From Anarhynchus alexandrinus (taxonomy: Eukaryota > Chordata > Aves > Charadriiformes > Charadriidae): a DNA stretch of 64,000 bases. A model generated the notes under the pieces. The model did not search any database. It was not told where the DNA came from and was given only the letters and a program-made list of their open reading frames with translations. Where the stretch lies: the NCBI GenBank assembly GCA_008711295.1, contig VUYV01000180.1, positions 165,420-229,419 on the forward strand. Direction: 5' to 3'. Every line of letters begins with the position of its first letter. Position 1 is the first letter of the stretch. A program made the translations under genes and the position numbers. This document shows positions 51,701 to 62,889 of the stretch, piece after piece.

Positions 51701-54700
51701 AAACATTAGCAAAACCCTAGCACCTTGCCCACTCCAACATATAAGCTCTGTTTCTCAAAGCACTGGAAGGGAACAGAGCAAGTGACCTGAGCCAGACACC
51801 ATGTTTTCCCATATGGAAGATTATTCCCTTCTCCCTACTTTTTCTCCCAGTCCCAATGTAAGTCTGTTACATTAACATTGAGAACGCAACGAAAACATGT
51901 ACATGATCAAATGTACGTGATCACAACAGGATCAAATCCAAAGCAAACAAGCATCTGCTCGAGTACTGGAAGAGACCCTATCTACTGATGACTGAAACCA
52001 AGAGGTAAGTTACCACTATCAGTTTCTTTCCTGATCAAAGCATTACATTTAGTTGCACCCAGCTACACTTGATAATGCTTTAAAGTGTCTAGTGGCTAGT
52101 GATTAACCAGATAGAATTCACTTAATAGATCACCTTTGGGTGGAGTGGAAAGTCGGCACAGGCTTCTTAACATTATTCTTCCAGCAAATAATTATTCTCA
52201 GTATAACCAAAACAACTTAGAGCAGCTGCTTCTGTAACCTTTCCCTAAGCAGTACATAAGATGCCACGGACTGTCTAAAATGAAGTACAGTTCTCATATC
52301 CTTTACAAACATCTAAGTAAGTGGCTGTAAAAGGACAATTTACCCAATCCTTCCCAATGTTTTGTTTCATTCTGTTTTCATTAATGTGCAAGTATTTTCT
52401 TTTACTCGCCTTCAAATTACTTGTCATTCTCATACTCCCTCCTCTCTTCTGTCATGTCTCCAGTTTATGTTATATTCGTTTTCATGCAACAGTCTACTTC
52501 ACGCTACTCCACAGAGCACTCTTTCAGGATATACTTTACTAAAGCATTTCAACTGCACTGCTGCAAGATCACCACCATGTGTTTCTATCACTAGGCTACA
52601 GTGTGTGTAATCTAGGTGCAGTCTAGAGGCTATTTCATCCTACAGTATGGGAGAAAAGATGTGCCAACTGGGACACCAAAAGCTATGTGGTCCCTATTAG
52701 TGAAGTGTTACAAGCAAGCTCTGTCTCTAATCAGGCCAGTCCACCACCAGGAAGGCAGACATAAACTTGTTCCTGGTTCTCAAGCTGGTTCAGGCACTGC
52801 TGCAACATGCTCCACTCTGCAATGTCGACAACTACCAACACTTCTTCCCTAGTAGTACCGACTTATCCCAAACTCTATTCTATTGAGTATAGCCTGTAGA
52901 GTAACACTTGACAAGAGAAAAAAATACCCCTCCAAGTGCACATGGCTGAGGAGAGGAAAACTAGCATTCTTGATGGATTTTCTTTTTTTTTTTTTCTTTT
53001 CTTCTTTTTTTGAAAAGCTAAAAGTGCATCTGTCCTTCTATCACGCACCACAGGATGGGAACAGGAGATAATCTTCCGCTCTATTCTGTCCTTTTCCCAC
53101 ACTACGGTTTGTTTTTTTTTTTAAGCATCTAACCAGAAGAATCATTAACACTGTAATATGCACTGGGCCCGATACTAACATAACTGTCAAGAAAGCATAA
53201 CAGAAGAGAGATTAGGACAGTAATGACACGTTAATTTCTGTGAAGAATTAGAATAACATTTGTGACATATCAAATGTCATTTTTCAAAGCTATATTCCTT
53301 TCTGCATAATCTCATGCCATTTAAATGGATTACATTTTGATAAAACCCAGCAAGTGACCATGTGATTTTTTTAAAAATCTGATTGATGTCTGACAGCAGC
53401 TAAGCAAATACATCCCATTCTGGCTAACCCCTCTTCTCTTCATCACAAGGAAATTCTCAAAACTAAACCTCCAAATCTCTCTACTGTGCAAGACAGAAGG
53501 GGTAGTGTAAGCGACAAGACTCCACCTACACCTTCACCCCTCCTTGCTCTGTTTCGTATAATAAAAACCTCAATAAGGCCATGCTGTCAAACATCTAACA
53601 AGTTTACACAGTACAAATCTTTTACCCTCTGTCATGTGTAACAGTACAGCAGGATGGAAATAAAGTCCTCTTATTTCAAAGTACTTCCTGACTAGTGATC
53701 AAAGAACATTAAACAGAAAAGGCAAGATGTTACAGGGTTTAAGGAGGGAAATGAAAACATGCGCACAGGGAGGGAGAGAGAGAGAAATGGACCATCTTTT
53801 TTGATCCTTAAAGTGTAAGCACATACCTGAAAAGAAACTGCTACTGCATTTTTTTCTTCTATTTGTAAGTTTGATCATGAGTACCACAATTTCAAACAAA
53901 TCCTCCTTTCCCCTCGGGTCAGGGGGTGGGGGAGGAAAGCCTTAACACACACTCAAAAGCAAAATAAAAACCATTTTCCATCTCAACCAAATCTATTTCC
54001 CTTAAGTTTACAGTGTCGTTATCCAGCCTAAGAAAACTAAAAGCTGTGCTTTGCTCAATAATCTCAGTATCTGTCCTACCACCATTCACAGCTTGCCTCA
54101 TACACGTATTAGCATTCTGTGCTAACACTAATCATTCCAGCATAGCTAAGCAAACATATTACAAAGTAGTAAACATAGGCACAGCCTGGTAACGTTTCAG
54201 CTGCTCTGAGATACCTTATCACATAACATGCTCTGCTTGTGCAATATATATAATGTACTTTACTTTTCTTCTAAAATGTTTAAGAAAGCAATGTGGATAA
54301 AGGCAGTTCCCATTACTAAGCAGCACACCAAATTTGAGCATTCATTTCCTTCATGGCAACTCTTTCATACAGCCAGTATTTGGAACTCCCTCTCAGGAAA
54401 GAGAGCTACTGCTGTATCGTAATCTCGTATTATCCCATATTTTTTTAGCTTCTTTTCCTAGCTCTTTCTTCCTTTCCTTGAATATCTAACTTCAGAGCAA
54501 CTGTACAAGCTAAGATTACAAAGTTATCTGACATTAGAGGGTATTTTAATTTAGAACAAAAATCGATTTATCTGAACATCTAACATCTATGAATTTTGTG
54601 AGAATTAAAACAAAACATGCATAAAGAACTTTTCCTTTCTTCTGTTACCCAGTTTGCTGCAGGTTCCAGCAGACTGAAGGGATTTATTTAATCAAACCCA

Positions 54701-57161
54701 CCAGTTCTCAGGAGCTCTCCAAATAAAGCCTTATCAAAAATGATAACACACAGTGTTGCCTGTACAGAATTTCTAACTAGTTGCAGTACTTTCAGCCACA
54801 TTTGAGAGAAGAAAGGTGGCGACATACTCTCGATGCCAGAACATTTTACAGAGTATTTTGGGAACCAATTAGATGTCCAGGATGAACATTTTGTTCATAG
54901 AGAGACCTTAATCAAGAGCAAGTATTTCAACAACCCTATCCTGATAATTTTTAAATCAATTCATTATAACACTGACAGAAAACACATTTTGAATTTGAGC
55001 TTGCAAGTCCTACTAACTTGTTTTAAAATACATCAGGAAAAAAAAGCATTTTGTGTTTTAACTTCATGCTTAAAGCATGAAGATACTGAAAACATTTCTG
55101 AAGCAGGAAAAATCTTCAAGTGAAGTACATAAAGTTGCCACGAAGTCAGGAAAAATGGACAGTGAAAGACTACCAACTCAAGAAATGTCAACCAATCTAA
55201 TGAAGACTAGCAAAAAAGAGCAGGGGCTCAGGAGTGCAGAGACTGTCAACCTATACATATAATGCAGATGAAACTTATGAACACCCACCAGAGCCATGCA
55301 TGTAACTTCAGAGCTTTGTGGTAAATGGCACTACATTCCGGTTTCAACAAGGACAATGGAACAAAGGAAGTCCAACCTCAGAACACATAAGCAATGAACT
55401 TTGATACAGAAGGGAAGAGAATGATAGTAAAATCTTCTCTAGCACCTTGAACAGTATCCACAAAGCAGAAATCAGTTGAGAATAGAAATGTTCGTAACAA
55501 ATTCAATGGAAACAATCAAGAAAGTGAAACAGAAGGCGAGAGCAGCAAACAAGAACAATGAATATCAAGTAAGAATAATTCAGTAAACTTAAAAATATGG
55601 GTAAAAAAAGGATTCCCACTAGTGACAATGCAAGAAGAAAAGGCTCACAAGAATGCCAAGTCCTTTAAAAATTAGGGGCATCTCAAAGGAAGAACAGGAA
55701 AAGTAGATGCAAATTGGCACGAGCGGATATCACAAATACTACAGTCACCTCAAACACACAAAGAGAAGCAAAAGTAACTGGAAAAAGTCAGGTCACCAGT
55801 TGAAATATAACTAGCATGGACATAACAGTAGTAGCAACAAAACATTCCATAGCATACATACATCAAGAAGGAAAGCTGATCTGCATCTCAACAGGGAAGA
55901 CAAGTTATTAACAGACATCATGAAGCTCTTAATATGTCATGCTTCCTTCTACCACCCCCCCCATCCTCATTATGAAAAGGTCAGCTTCAGACAATTCAAA
56001 CATATACCTACAGAGGCATAAAAGCAGGTTAAAAATAGTATTTTGATAAATTAAACAACAAAGTTACAGATCTAAGACTCTAGCGTTCTGCAAAAACTGA
56101 CTGTAGATAGCAAATCAAGGAAGAAAATAAGAGGATGCAACTGGAGGCAAAAGAGTAAGTTTAAAAATGGAGTTTTACCCTCACAAATTCAGTTTGCAAT
56201 CACATATTTGTGTTGCTGCCTGAAAAAAAAAAGTCATGACAATGGTTTTAGCATGGCCCAACATATGTATGTTTTGACTGAAGCTGTGACAAGGGAAAGA
56301 ATGGTAAAGCTTCTCAGAGCATCCCTGGGTAGTTCTATCCTACCAGGTTTATCCCCAATCTCTGAAAGCAAGCAGAGACAGGAAAGAGAACAAAAAAAAA
56401 AAAAGGAAAAAAGATTATATCATCCTTGTCAAGGTCTTGGTGGATTAAGAAGCAATGCTAGTTCTGATATTCAGTATTCAGTCATGAAGATGACATTTAC
56501 AGAAGGCATTTTCACTGCATGAAGTTCAAAATAAAACTTCAGTGGAAGAGTGAAGTCTGTATGAAGAAAAGTGCAAGGCACATGAAAAATAAAGAAAAAG
56601 AAAAGTCACAAATACATTATCTTTCAAAAATTGTCTCTAACTTTTAGTAGACTTCAGTAGAATTGGGGATTTTTCCTGCATTTTTTTCCTTCTAAGTAAT
56701 GGGACATGTTTAGAGATTTTTTTGGTGTAGTTTGTTGTTGGTTTTGGGGGAGGTTGTTTTGGTTTGGTTTGGTTTTTAAAGACATTTCCAGGAAATCTCT
56801 TACTATTTAAACCCAAAGCACCAATTCAAAACATGTTAGCATCAGAGCCAAAATCCAGCATTCTAGGAATTCAGCTCGAGGAAGTCAGAGCAGCCCAAGT
56901 ATGACAGAGACAGGCAGGCAAGCTAACAGAATGGAGGAGTTTTCTGCATGCTTACTGTTAACTCAGAAGTCCTAGAACACTCTATATAGCAAACTGGGGT
57001 GGGGGAGTATGAGTTCCTGAGCATTAACGATTGCTGTGAATAAAATTCAGTAATACAGTCAAGCTTAAACAAAAAACATTACAATTTTTAATGGATCAAC
57101 CAACTATGAACCTCTACCCAAACCCAGAACTTGTGCAAATATGCTCTCCTTCAAAACTCAC
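48756..57161 (-). other. ARHGEF7: ARHGEF7 intron (8.4 kb) after the SH3 exon
   Basis: The intron includes a T/C tract at 52980-53010, a GA-rich run at 53766-53787, a GC-richer patch at 50030-50335, a purine-rich stretch at about 55080-55900, and a G/T-rich tract at 56717-56778. No transposon family or further exon was recognised. Confidence 0.85.
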
Positions 57162-57363
57162 CATTTGATTTTATTTCTCGCACGTAGTTACTTGGAAACC
57201 ACCCTGTTTTGCCATTTAGAGTTCCTTCCCACCAGCCTCCTTCTTCCACTCTTGTAACATGAATAATATCTCCTTTTGAAAAAGAAAGTTCATCTTCATT
57301 TGTCTGTTGAAAATTAAATTTTGCTCTCACTACCAACTGATGGTTGCTGTTATCCGTCATGTC
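57162..57363 (-). CDS. ARHGEF7: ARHGEF7 exon: SH3 domain and alternative start Met
   Basis: This exon encodes the whole SH3 domain in about 60 residues. It opens with Asp then Met (ATG at 57360-57358); that Met is residue 1 of the short isoforms and an internal residue in the long ones. SH3 hallmarks are visible: the RAKFNF strand (the ALYDY position), acidic RT-loop residues NEDE, the Trp pair at 43-44 in GGWWEG, and the closing PSNY at 56-59. W43 is the residue whose substitution abolishes PAK binding in the mammalian protein. In the family this domain binds an atypical proline motif in PAK1-3. The acceptor is CCAG and the donor GTGAGT; the exon ends in phase 1. A possible promoter for the short form lies about 450 bp upstream. 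Confidence 0.97.
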
Positions 57364-57799
57364 CTGGTAAGTGAGAATACAAAGAACAAAAAATTCATGT
57401 TAGAGATTTAAACAGTTACTCCATGAACAAAACAGAAGTATCCATAAAATGGAAATAGCCTCTCCTCCACACACAACACTCCCCACGCGTTTCTACTCTA
57501 AGCATTTGTAAGGGATGATTTGTCATTTCCAGTCTTTCTGTCATTTTTCATCTATGGATTTGTATCTAGTCCAGGGAGTATATTGTCTTATTACAGCCCC
57601 TTCAAATCAGAAGGGAGTAACAGAGCTAAAATGAGAGTAACTCTTACTCCCCAAAAAATCAAATTCTATTTTCTATATATAGTATAAATTAAAACTGCCT
57701 TTGGCAGCTACAAAGAAACAACAGCTTTACACTAGAGAGTTTTTTTTCCTAAAACTTTCCAGGCTGGGAGGAGGGCAGAACTGAGTTGCGTTTAATTTA

Positions 57800-57910
57800 A
57801 TGCTGGATATAAAAAGCGTTTCCAGCTTAAAACTTCCCCGCCCCTGTAACCGACCAGGTTGGAAGGTTCCACACCTGAATGTGCAAGTCTCTGTAGCCTG
57901 CCAATGGAGA
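57800..57910 (-). promoter_or_regulatory. Possible promoter for the SH3-start ARHGEF7 isoform
   Basis: On the minus strand, CCATTGG (inverted CCAAT box, near 57906) is followed about 60 bp on by GGGGCGGGG (Sp1-type GC box, 57844-57836) and about 20 bp further by the A/T block CTTTTTATATCC (57816-57805). A donor-like GTAAGA at 57647 would give a first exon of roughly 120 nt that splices to the SH3 exon at 57363. Caveat: the A/T block is a better TATA box read on the plus strand (TATAAAAAG). Confidence 0.35.
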
Positions 57911-58035
57911 AGGACATTGTTCTTCCACAAAACCTATGAAACAGTTATGCAATTTACCTTGAATAAGTACTCACAAATCATCTGCCTTGAGGTTAGCAAA
58001 GCTGCAAGTCTGCAGCATGTCAAACTTGCAGCTGT

Positions 58036-58068
58036 TTGTGTATGTGTGTGTGTATATATATATATATG
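58036..58068. repeat. (TG)n(TA)n microsatellite
   Basis: A run of TG units passes directly into about seven TA units on the plus strand. It is a typical compound dinucleotide repeat and is intronic. Confidence 0.9.
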
Positions 58069-59863
58069 CTCACCCCCAGTCACAGATATGAAGGCAGATT
58101 ATGGCTCTATTGTAACAACTAAATGTTAATAGCTACTTTTTAGAAGTCTTCCAAATTAATGATGTCCAAATTCGGTATTTTGTTCTCAGATGTCAATTTT
58201 TAATATCTGCATCATTTAAGCATTTCATGAGAGTTAGGACAAACTTTTATGCTAAAAAAGCTAAATAATTGGACAGCTTTAAAAAATCCAAATACAATCC
58301 ATTGCACTGGAACTGGGAGAACAGGACTATAAATCATGTCTGTCTCTACCATAAGTAAAGATAAACACCTGTATTACTAAAAAAGTAACTTAGTGAGAAA
58401 ACAACTGGGTAAGCAATCCCAGTCAGCCATCCAGGTAGCAGAATTTCACCTACATGTTGTCTATACAGTTGAGATGATCAAAAGATGTATTACATAACGT
58501 CACTAGGATCATATAATATGTCAGGTTAATTCATATCCACAGCAATCATGTTATTGTATCACAACTCAATTTAACAATCAGACTATTAGTGGCTGAGAAA
58601 CTGTAGGAAAATGAGGACAAATGCAACTCTGAAAACATACAGAAAGCCCCAAGATACTGTAAGTCACAATGTTCAACAAGTAGATTGGCACATTTTCAAG
58701 GAAGTGCCTCTGCCTTAGTCCTCTGCTTGTACGTCATGTGCTTTAGCCTGCTTTGACTGCTCAACAAGAAAAAAGTTTTGCTTAGTAAACGGCAAAAAGC
58801 CACAAAACAAGCAGCAACATTGCACAGTGACATGAACTACAGTCCATTTACTCTGCCAGGATGGCTCTCCAGTAGAGGAAACTGAGCACAAATGTAGTGA
58901 GAACAGTTCCAAACTGATCATCTACAGCAGCAGAACCAAACTAAGAATTTCCCAGGTGTAGTCACTAGCTCTCTTTGCCTCCTTCTTGTACTTCTCTGCC
59001 CCTTTGTAACTTTCTCTGGAGCTGCTCAGATCACCAAAGTAATAGAAATACTTAAAACTCCAATTACTTCAGTAATCCATCTAACAGCTAGTCCCACAAA
59101 CAGTTGCATCAGCAAAACTGAGTGGGTGTTGAACAGCAGAGGGGGAGCTGGAATTAGTGGCCTAGGGGAAGAACTTGCAAGGGATCTGCTACCAGAGAAA
59201 ACACATCAAACCACACCTAAGAAAGCCTAAGCAGAGCACTGTGTTTAAAGTTTCACGCAGCAATCATCACATAGTTCAAAACAGCCTCCTTCAAGCATGG
59301 AAAAAGCAGTTTACAGCAGGGGTCCGAATCCTCCTTGCAAACCTTTTAGTCACTAAGAGCACCTTTCATCACAGTTAGTTTCAATACAGTACTCCATCCT
59401 GATTTTGGCTGTACTGTAAAACAACTGCCCATATCACTCAGTTACATGAAGGTTTCACCTTGAAACATAACAGAAAACAGGAATAACTACCAATACCGCC
59501 AACATTAGAAGTACCACCTTCGCTGAGGTTTGAATATCCTTCAATCACCATCCCTAAACTTATAGACATGGAGAAAATGAGATTTTTGCTTTTGAAAAAG
59601 CAAATTCGGGAAGATACCATGTATGCAGACAACATGGAGTGGTAAGGGAGGAAAAAAAATAATTAGAAGTTCACAGAACGCTGTATGTATTTCAGAGCAT
59701 CATAAAAAAAGCTGCAAAAATAGGATGTTACAGGCTTGAAATACAGAGGTGAAAGAGAGGAAACAGATACTTTGCTACACTATTGTTTACTTATAAATCT
59801 TGTCAAAAGAAACAAAAATAAATAAATCACACCACAGCACATTTCATTTCTTCTAGAACTTAC

Positions 59864-59994
59864 CAAACTCCGATACTGTCCCTGAAAGAGTTTTGAAGTT
59901 CTACTGTGTAGAGACTGGGATCCCAGAGAATCAAAAGATTTTATCCGATGAGATGAGGGACGTGCGCATACAGAGTCACTGCCCAGCCCTATGT
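59864..59994 (-). CDS. ARHGEF7: ARHGEF7 exon: linker between CH and SH3 domains
   Basis: This 131-bp exon encodes 44 residues beginning with a split Asp codon and reading DIGLGSDSVCARPSS, then a serine-rich stretch ending QGQYRSL. It matches the linker between the calponin-homology and SH3 domains of long ARHGEF7 isoforms. The acceptor is CTACAG just above 59994 and the donor is GTAAGT just below 59864. It joins in phase to the SH3 exon 2.5 kb away (SL, then D-M-T-D-N). Because it needs an upstream CH exon to be translated, it marks the long isoforms; isoforms starting at the SH3-exon methionine skip it. Confidence 0.95.
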
Positions 59995-62889
59995 CTGTAG
60001 GCGGGGGAAAAAAGTACATATTAGAATTTGAGAAATCTGCATATAACTTTTGCTTACTTCTGTAAAACTCACGTGCTTAATGCACATTCAATGTATCTGT
60101 AGTTGCTCAATAATTAAAGGTTAAAATAAGTCACAGTATAAATTATCTGAAATCCTGAGACACTGGCAGTTTCTTCCCTACACAGACAGAAAAACAATTT
60201 GAGCTGTTTAGGAAGAAGAGGGTTAGGGTTGTATTTCTCCATTCCAACTCACTACTAGTCTATTTAAAGGTAATTAACCAACATCATTTTAGCTAGTGGC
60301 AAAGAATTTTGAACGCATAAAGCTTGCTTGAAGTAAAGCCAGCCACATCTGTTTCTTAGCTCTTCTCCCCCACCACCACCATCTCCTTCTCAATTAAAAC
60401 ATTCCTTCCACTGTCTTTTTTCCTACAGTCCTTTGTCTCATCCCTTTTTTTGCCAACTAAGCTATTTCTTCTTCTCTGAAGGGAGGGGGAGGGATAGGAG
60501 GAGTAGAAAGGGAGAAAGATGCTTGCTTGAAAAAACAACACACACACCCCCCCGCAACCTCTCTCCTCTTTCATTTGTCTCTACTCCGAGAAGCACACCC
60601 ATTTGAGATGTTCACCTGAAGGGCAGCACTATGTGTTGTTAGGGTGCTGCTGGGGTCCCCATGGGCTGGAAGGCACCGAAGCGGTGGGAGGGCAGGGTTC
60701 ATCCCACAGCCTGAGCCAGGAGCAGGGCAGCTGGGGCACGGGAGGGAGCCCCAGCCCCAAACATCAGGCACCTCCCTGGGGACGGGATGACAGCTCACCT
60801 GCAGGTGGAGGATCCTCACACGGATTAGCAGGCCAGGTAGGGGCCAGGCTGTATCAAAAGCAGCTCCTAAGGGCTGGGGACAGTGCTGCCCATGGCCTCT
60901 CACAGCAGTGCTGGCAACCTCTCCCAGCGTTACAGAGGGACGGGGGTTGCTCCTGGCTGCACCAGCTCCCCCAGCCCTCACAGCCAAACCCCCAGGAGGG
61001 GGATGCTCCCAGAGCCCTGGCACAGGTGACACGTTACAGGAGACACACATTGCTTCTTTGCACAAGTATGGCAAGTCATTCCTTTTCCTCATGTTCTCCC
61101 ACATACAAGGAAGTCACTTGATGAGCATCTGAGCTTCAAGGAGCTCCAAAAGCAATGCAGTATTTTCTGCCCCAAACTTAGATGTTTTCACTAGACTACA
61201 CAAGCATCCCAACTGCTCTCCTGGTTTTTATGCCTCTGCTATTCTTTCCAAGTAGTTTCCTTTGCCTCCAACACTCTACCTCCATCAGAGGTACACACAC
61301 ACAACTACAGTCTCTCAGTTACCTTCAGGCTAAAGCAGACAACAATTTTGCAATCTGAGTTATTTTTAGTCAAAGGGAAATACATATACAGGAGCAGTTC
61401 CATGAGGAGACTGGTGAACAACGCCTATCTGCTGTTCCACCTCAAACCTGAAGAAAGAATTCTATTCATCTTAACTGGAAAGCCTTTCAATTTCAGCACA
61501 GCATCTAACATCAGCTGAGATGTAGAAGGGTAACGGTTTGAGATGGACAACAAGCACAGAAGAAAAGTGTTGACAAAGGATGCTCCAAGTCTACAGTGAC
61601 TGAGCAAAGAATACCTTCCTCAGGTGCATCTTTTTAAATGAGTCTTTGTCATCCTTTAAAAATCATTATTCTTCAAAAAAACCCTATAAATATACACTCT
61701 CTAGCCAAGTAGTGAAATATTAGAACTATTCATATTAAGTTGCATATTTTGTATGGATTGTATCATTACACACTGAAGTCATAAAAGACCTTACACTTTG
61801 TGAATCTGCTTTCCTAAAAGCATTTGAAGGACACTGTATAAACATTAGTAATTATAGTCCGCCGCAGAAACATACATCTTTGTTTTCACAGACTGCTGGG
61901 AGAGAAATGGGACTAAATCACAGGCTTTGTTTGTAAATCATAACTTTATAGTTAATTCTAATGCTCCCAAAAACTTTAAAGTTGCTGTAACCATCAGTAA
62001 CTAATAGAAGTTAAGGATTATAAGTAACCTGAAGCACTTTCATGTCCAGTTTGCTATGTTTCCTATCTGCAGTCAAGTAGAACAGACACACTACCAAATC
62101 CAGCATTATGCCTTGACACAGTTCACCTAGGAAAAAAGGATCACCTTTATTCATGGCAGTGTGTCCCAGCCTCTGGGCAACCCTAAAATACACTACCTAG
62201 AAATTGTTTTAGTGTGGCCTGATTCCTGAAGTTCTCTAGTTCACAACAGCAGAGCTAATAGACCAATCACAAGAGTGCCTTTTGAGGCTTGAATTAGAAA
62301 CTGCATGTGTCTGAGAAAAGAAAAAATTATTACAAACAAACCACACTTGCAATTTGCAAGTATTTTTACCAATAATATCTGAATACTTACAAATGAATTT
62401 GAACTTTTGATAGACTTAAAGGGCTTGCAGACCCCATGTTATCTGTTAAAGCTTCCATTAAAATACCAAATAAACATGTTCAGTGAATTTCTCAATAGGA
62501 TTATTGTTCCAAAATAATTCAACTCTGCTGCTAAAACCTCAAGAATCTTGACTGGCAACAGAATGTGCATGTTTGACCTATTAATTCGGTAGATTTCACA
62601 GAAGCTTCACACTTCTATCCATCCATCCAAAGATTTCCAGGGCTGGTAACACCCTTTCTTCTTCTCTACCATCATCCAAGTTTTGCTACACAGTTTCTCT
62701 CCCCTTATCTGTCTACAAGCAGCAACTGGTACTGTGATCCTATACCTTATGAACTTAAACAATTCAATGGCGCATACATCCATAGCAATGCTTCATCAGC
62801 CTTCATGATCACTACTCACACTTCTTCCACTGCAGAAAGACCTGTCTCAGAAGAACATGTGTTATACCTGAACTTGTTTGGAGGTTCTA
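59995..62889 (-). other. ARHGEF7: ARHGEF7 upstream intron with a GC-rich patch
   Basis: No CH-domain exon was found here, including the exon expected to end VTLNKVTA. A CT/GA-rich stretch spans 60360-60520, a C run is at 60547-60554, and a GC-rich patch with few CpGs is at about 60600-61060. The patch is open for over 170 codons on both strands, a by-product of its GC content. Confidence 0.75.

Larger units (their letters stand above)
57364..59863 (-). other. ARHGEF7: ARHGEF7 intron before the SH3 exon
   Basis: The 2.5-kb intron carries a possible internal promoter at about 57800-57910 and a (TG)n(TA)n microsatellite at 58036-58068. A donor-like GGGGAGTAAGAG at about 57652-57641 could end a noncoding first exon. 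Confidence 0.85.
3738..59994 (-). other. ARHGEF7: ARHGEF7 (beta-PIX) gene body, 16 coding exons, 5' end outside window
   Basis: This span holds the part of ARHGEF7 that lies in the window. The product is a Dbl-family exchange factor for Rac1 and Cdc42 that binds PAK kinases through its SH3 domain and GIT1/GIT2 scaffolds through a C-terminal segment, acting at focal adhesions, the leading edge and synapses. Exons were joined by translating the minus strand and matching to the known family sequence; all junctions have AG/GT ends and compatible phases. From the SH3-exon methionine the chain is 66+30+31+31+40+46+20+49+29+26+46+75+31+29+70 whole codons plus six split codons, 625 residues in all. 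Residues known from mammals (W43, L238/L239, S340, Y442, S525) fall at the same numbers. The closest alternative, the paralogue ARHGEF6, fits the matched sequence less well. Exons for the N-terminal calponin-homology domain are to the right of the window. Confidence 0.97.

Noticed and set aside
60571..61121. 177- and 172-codon open frames on opposite strands
   Set aside because: Explained by the GC-rich patch, in which stop codons are rare; no protein family was recognised.
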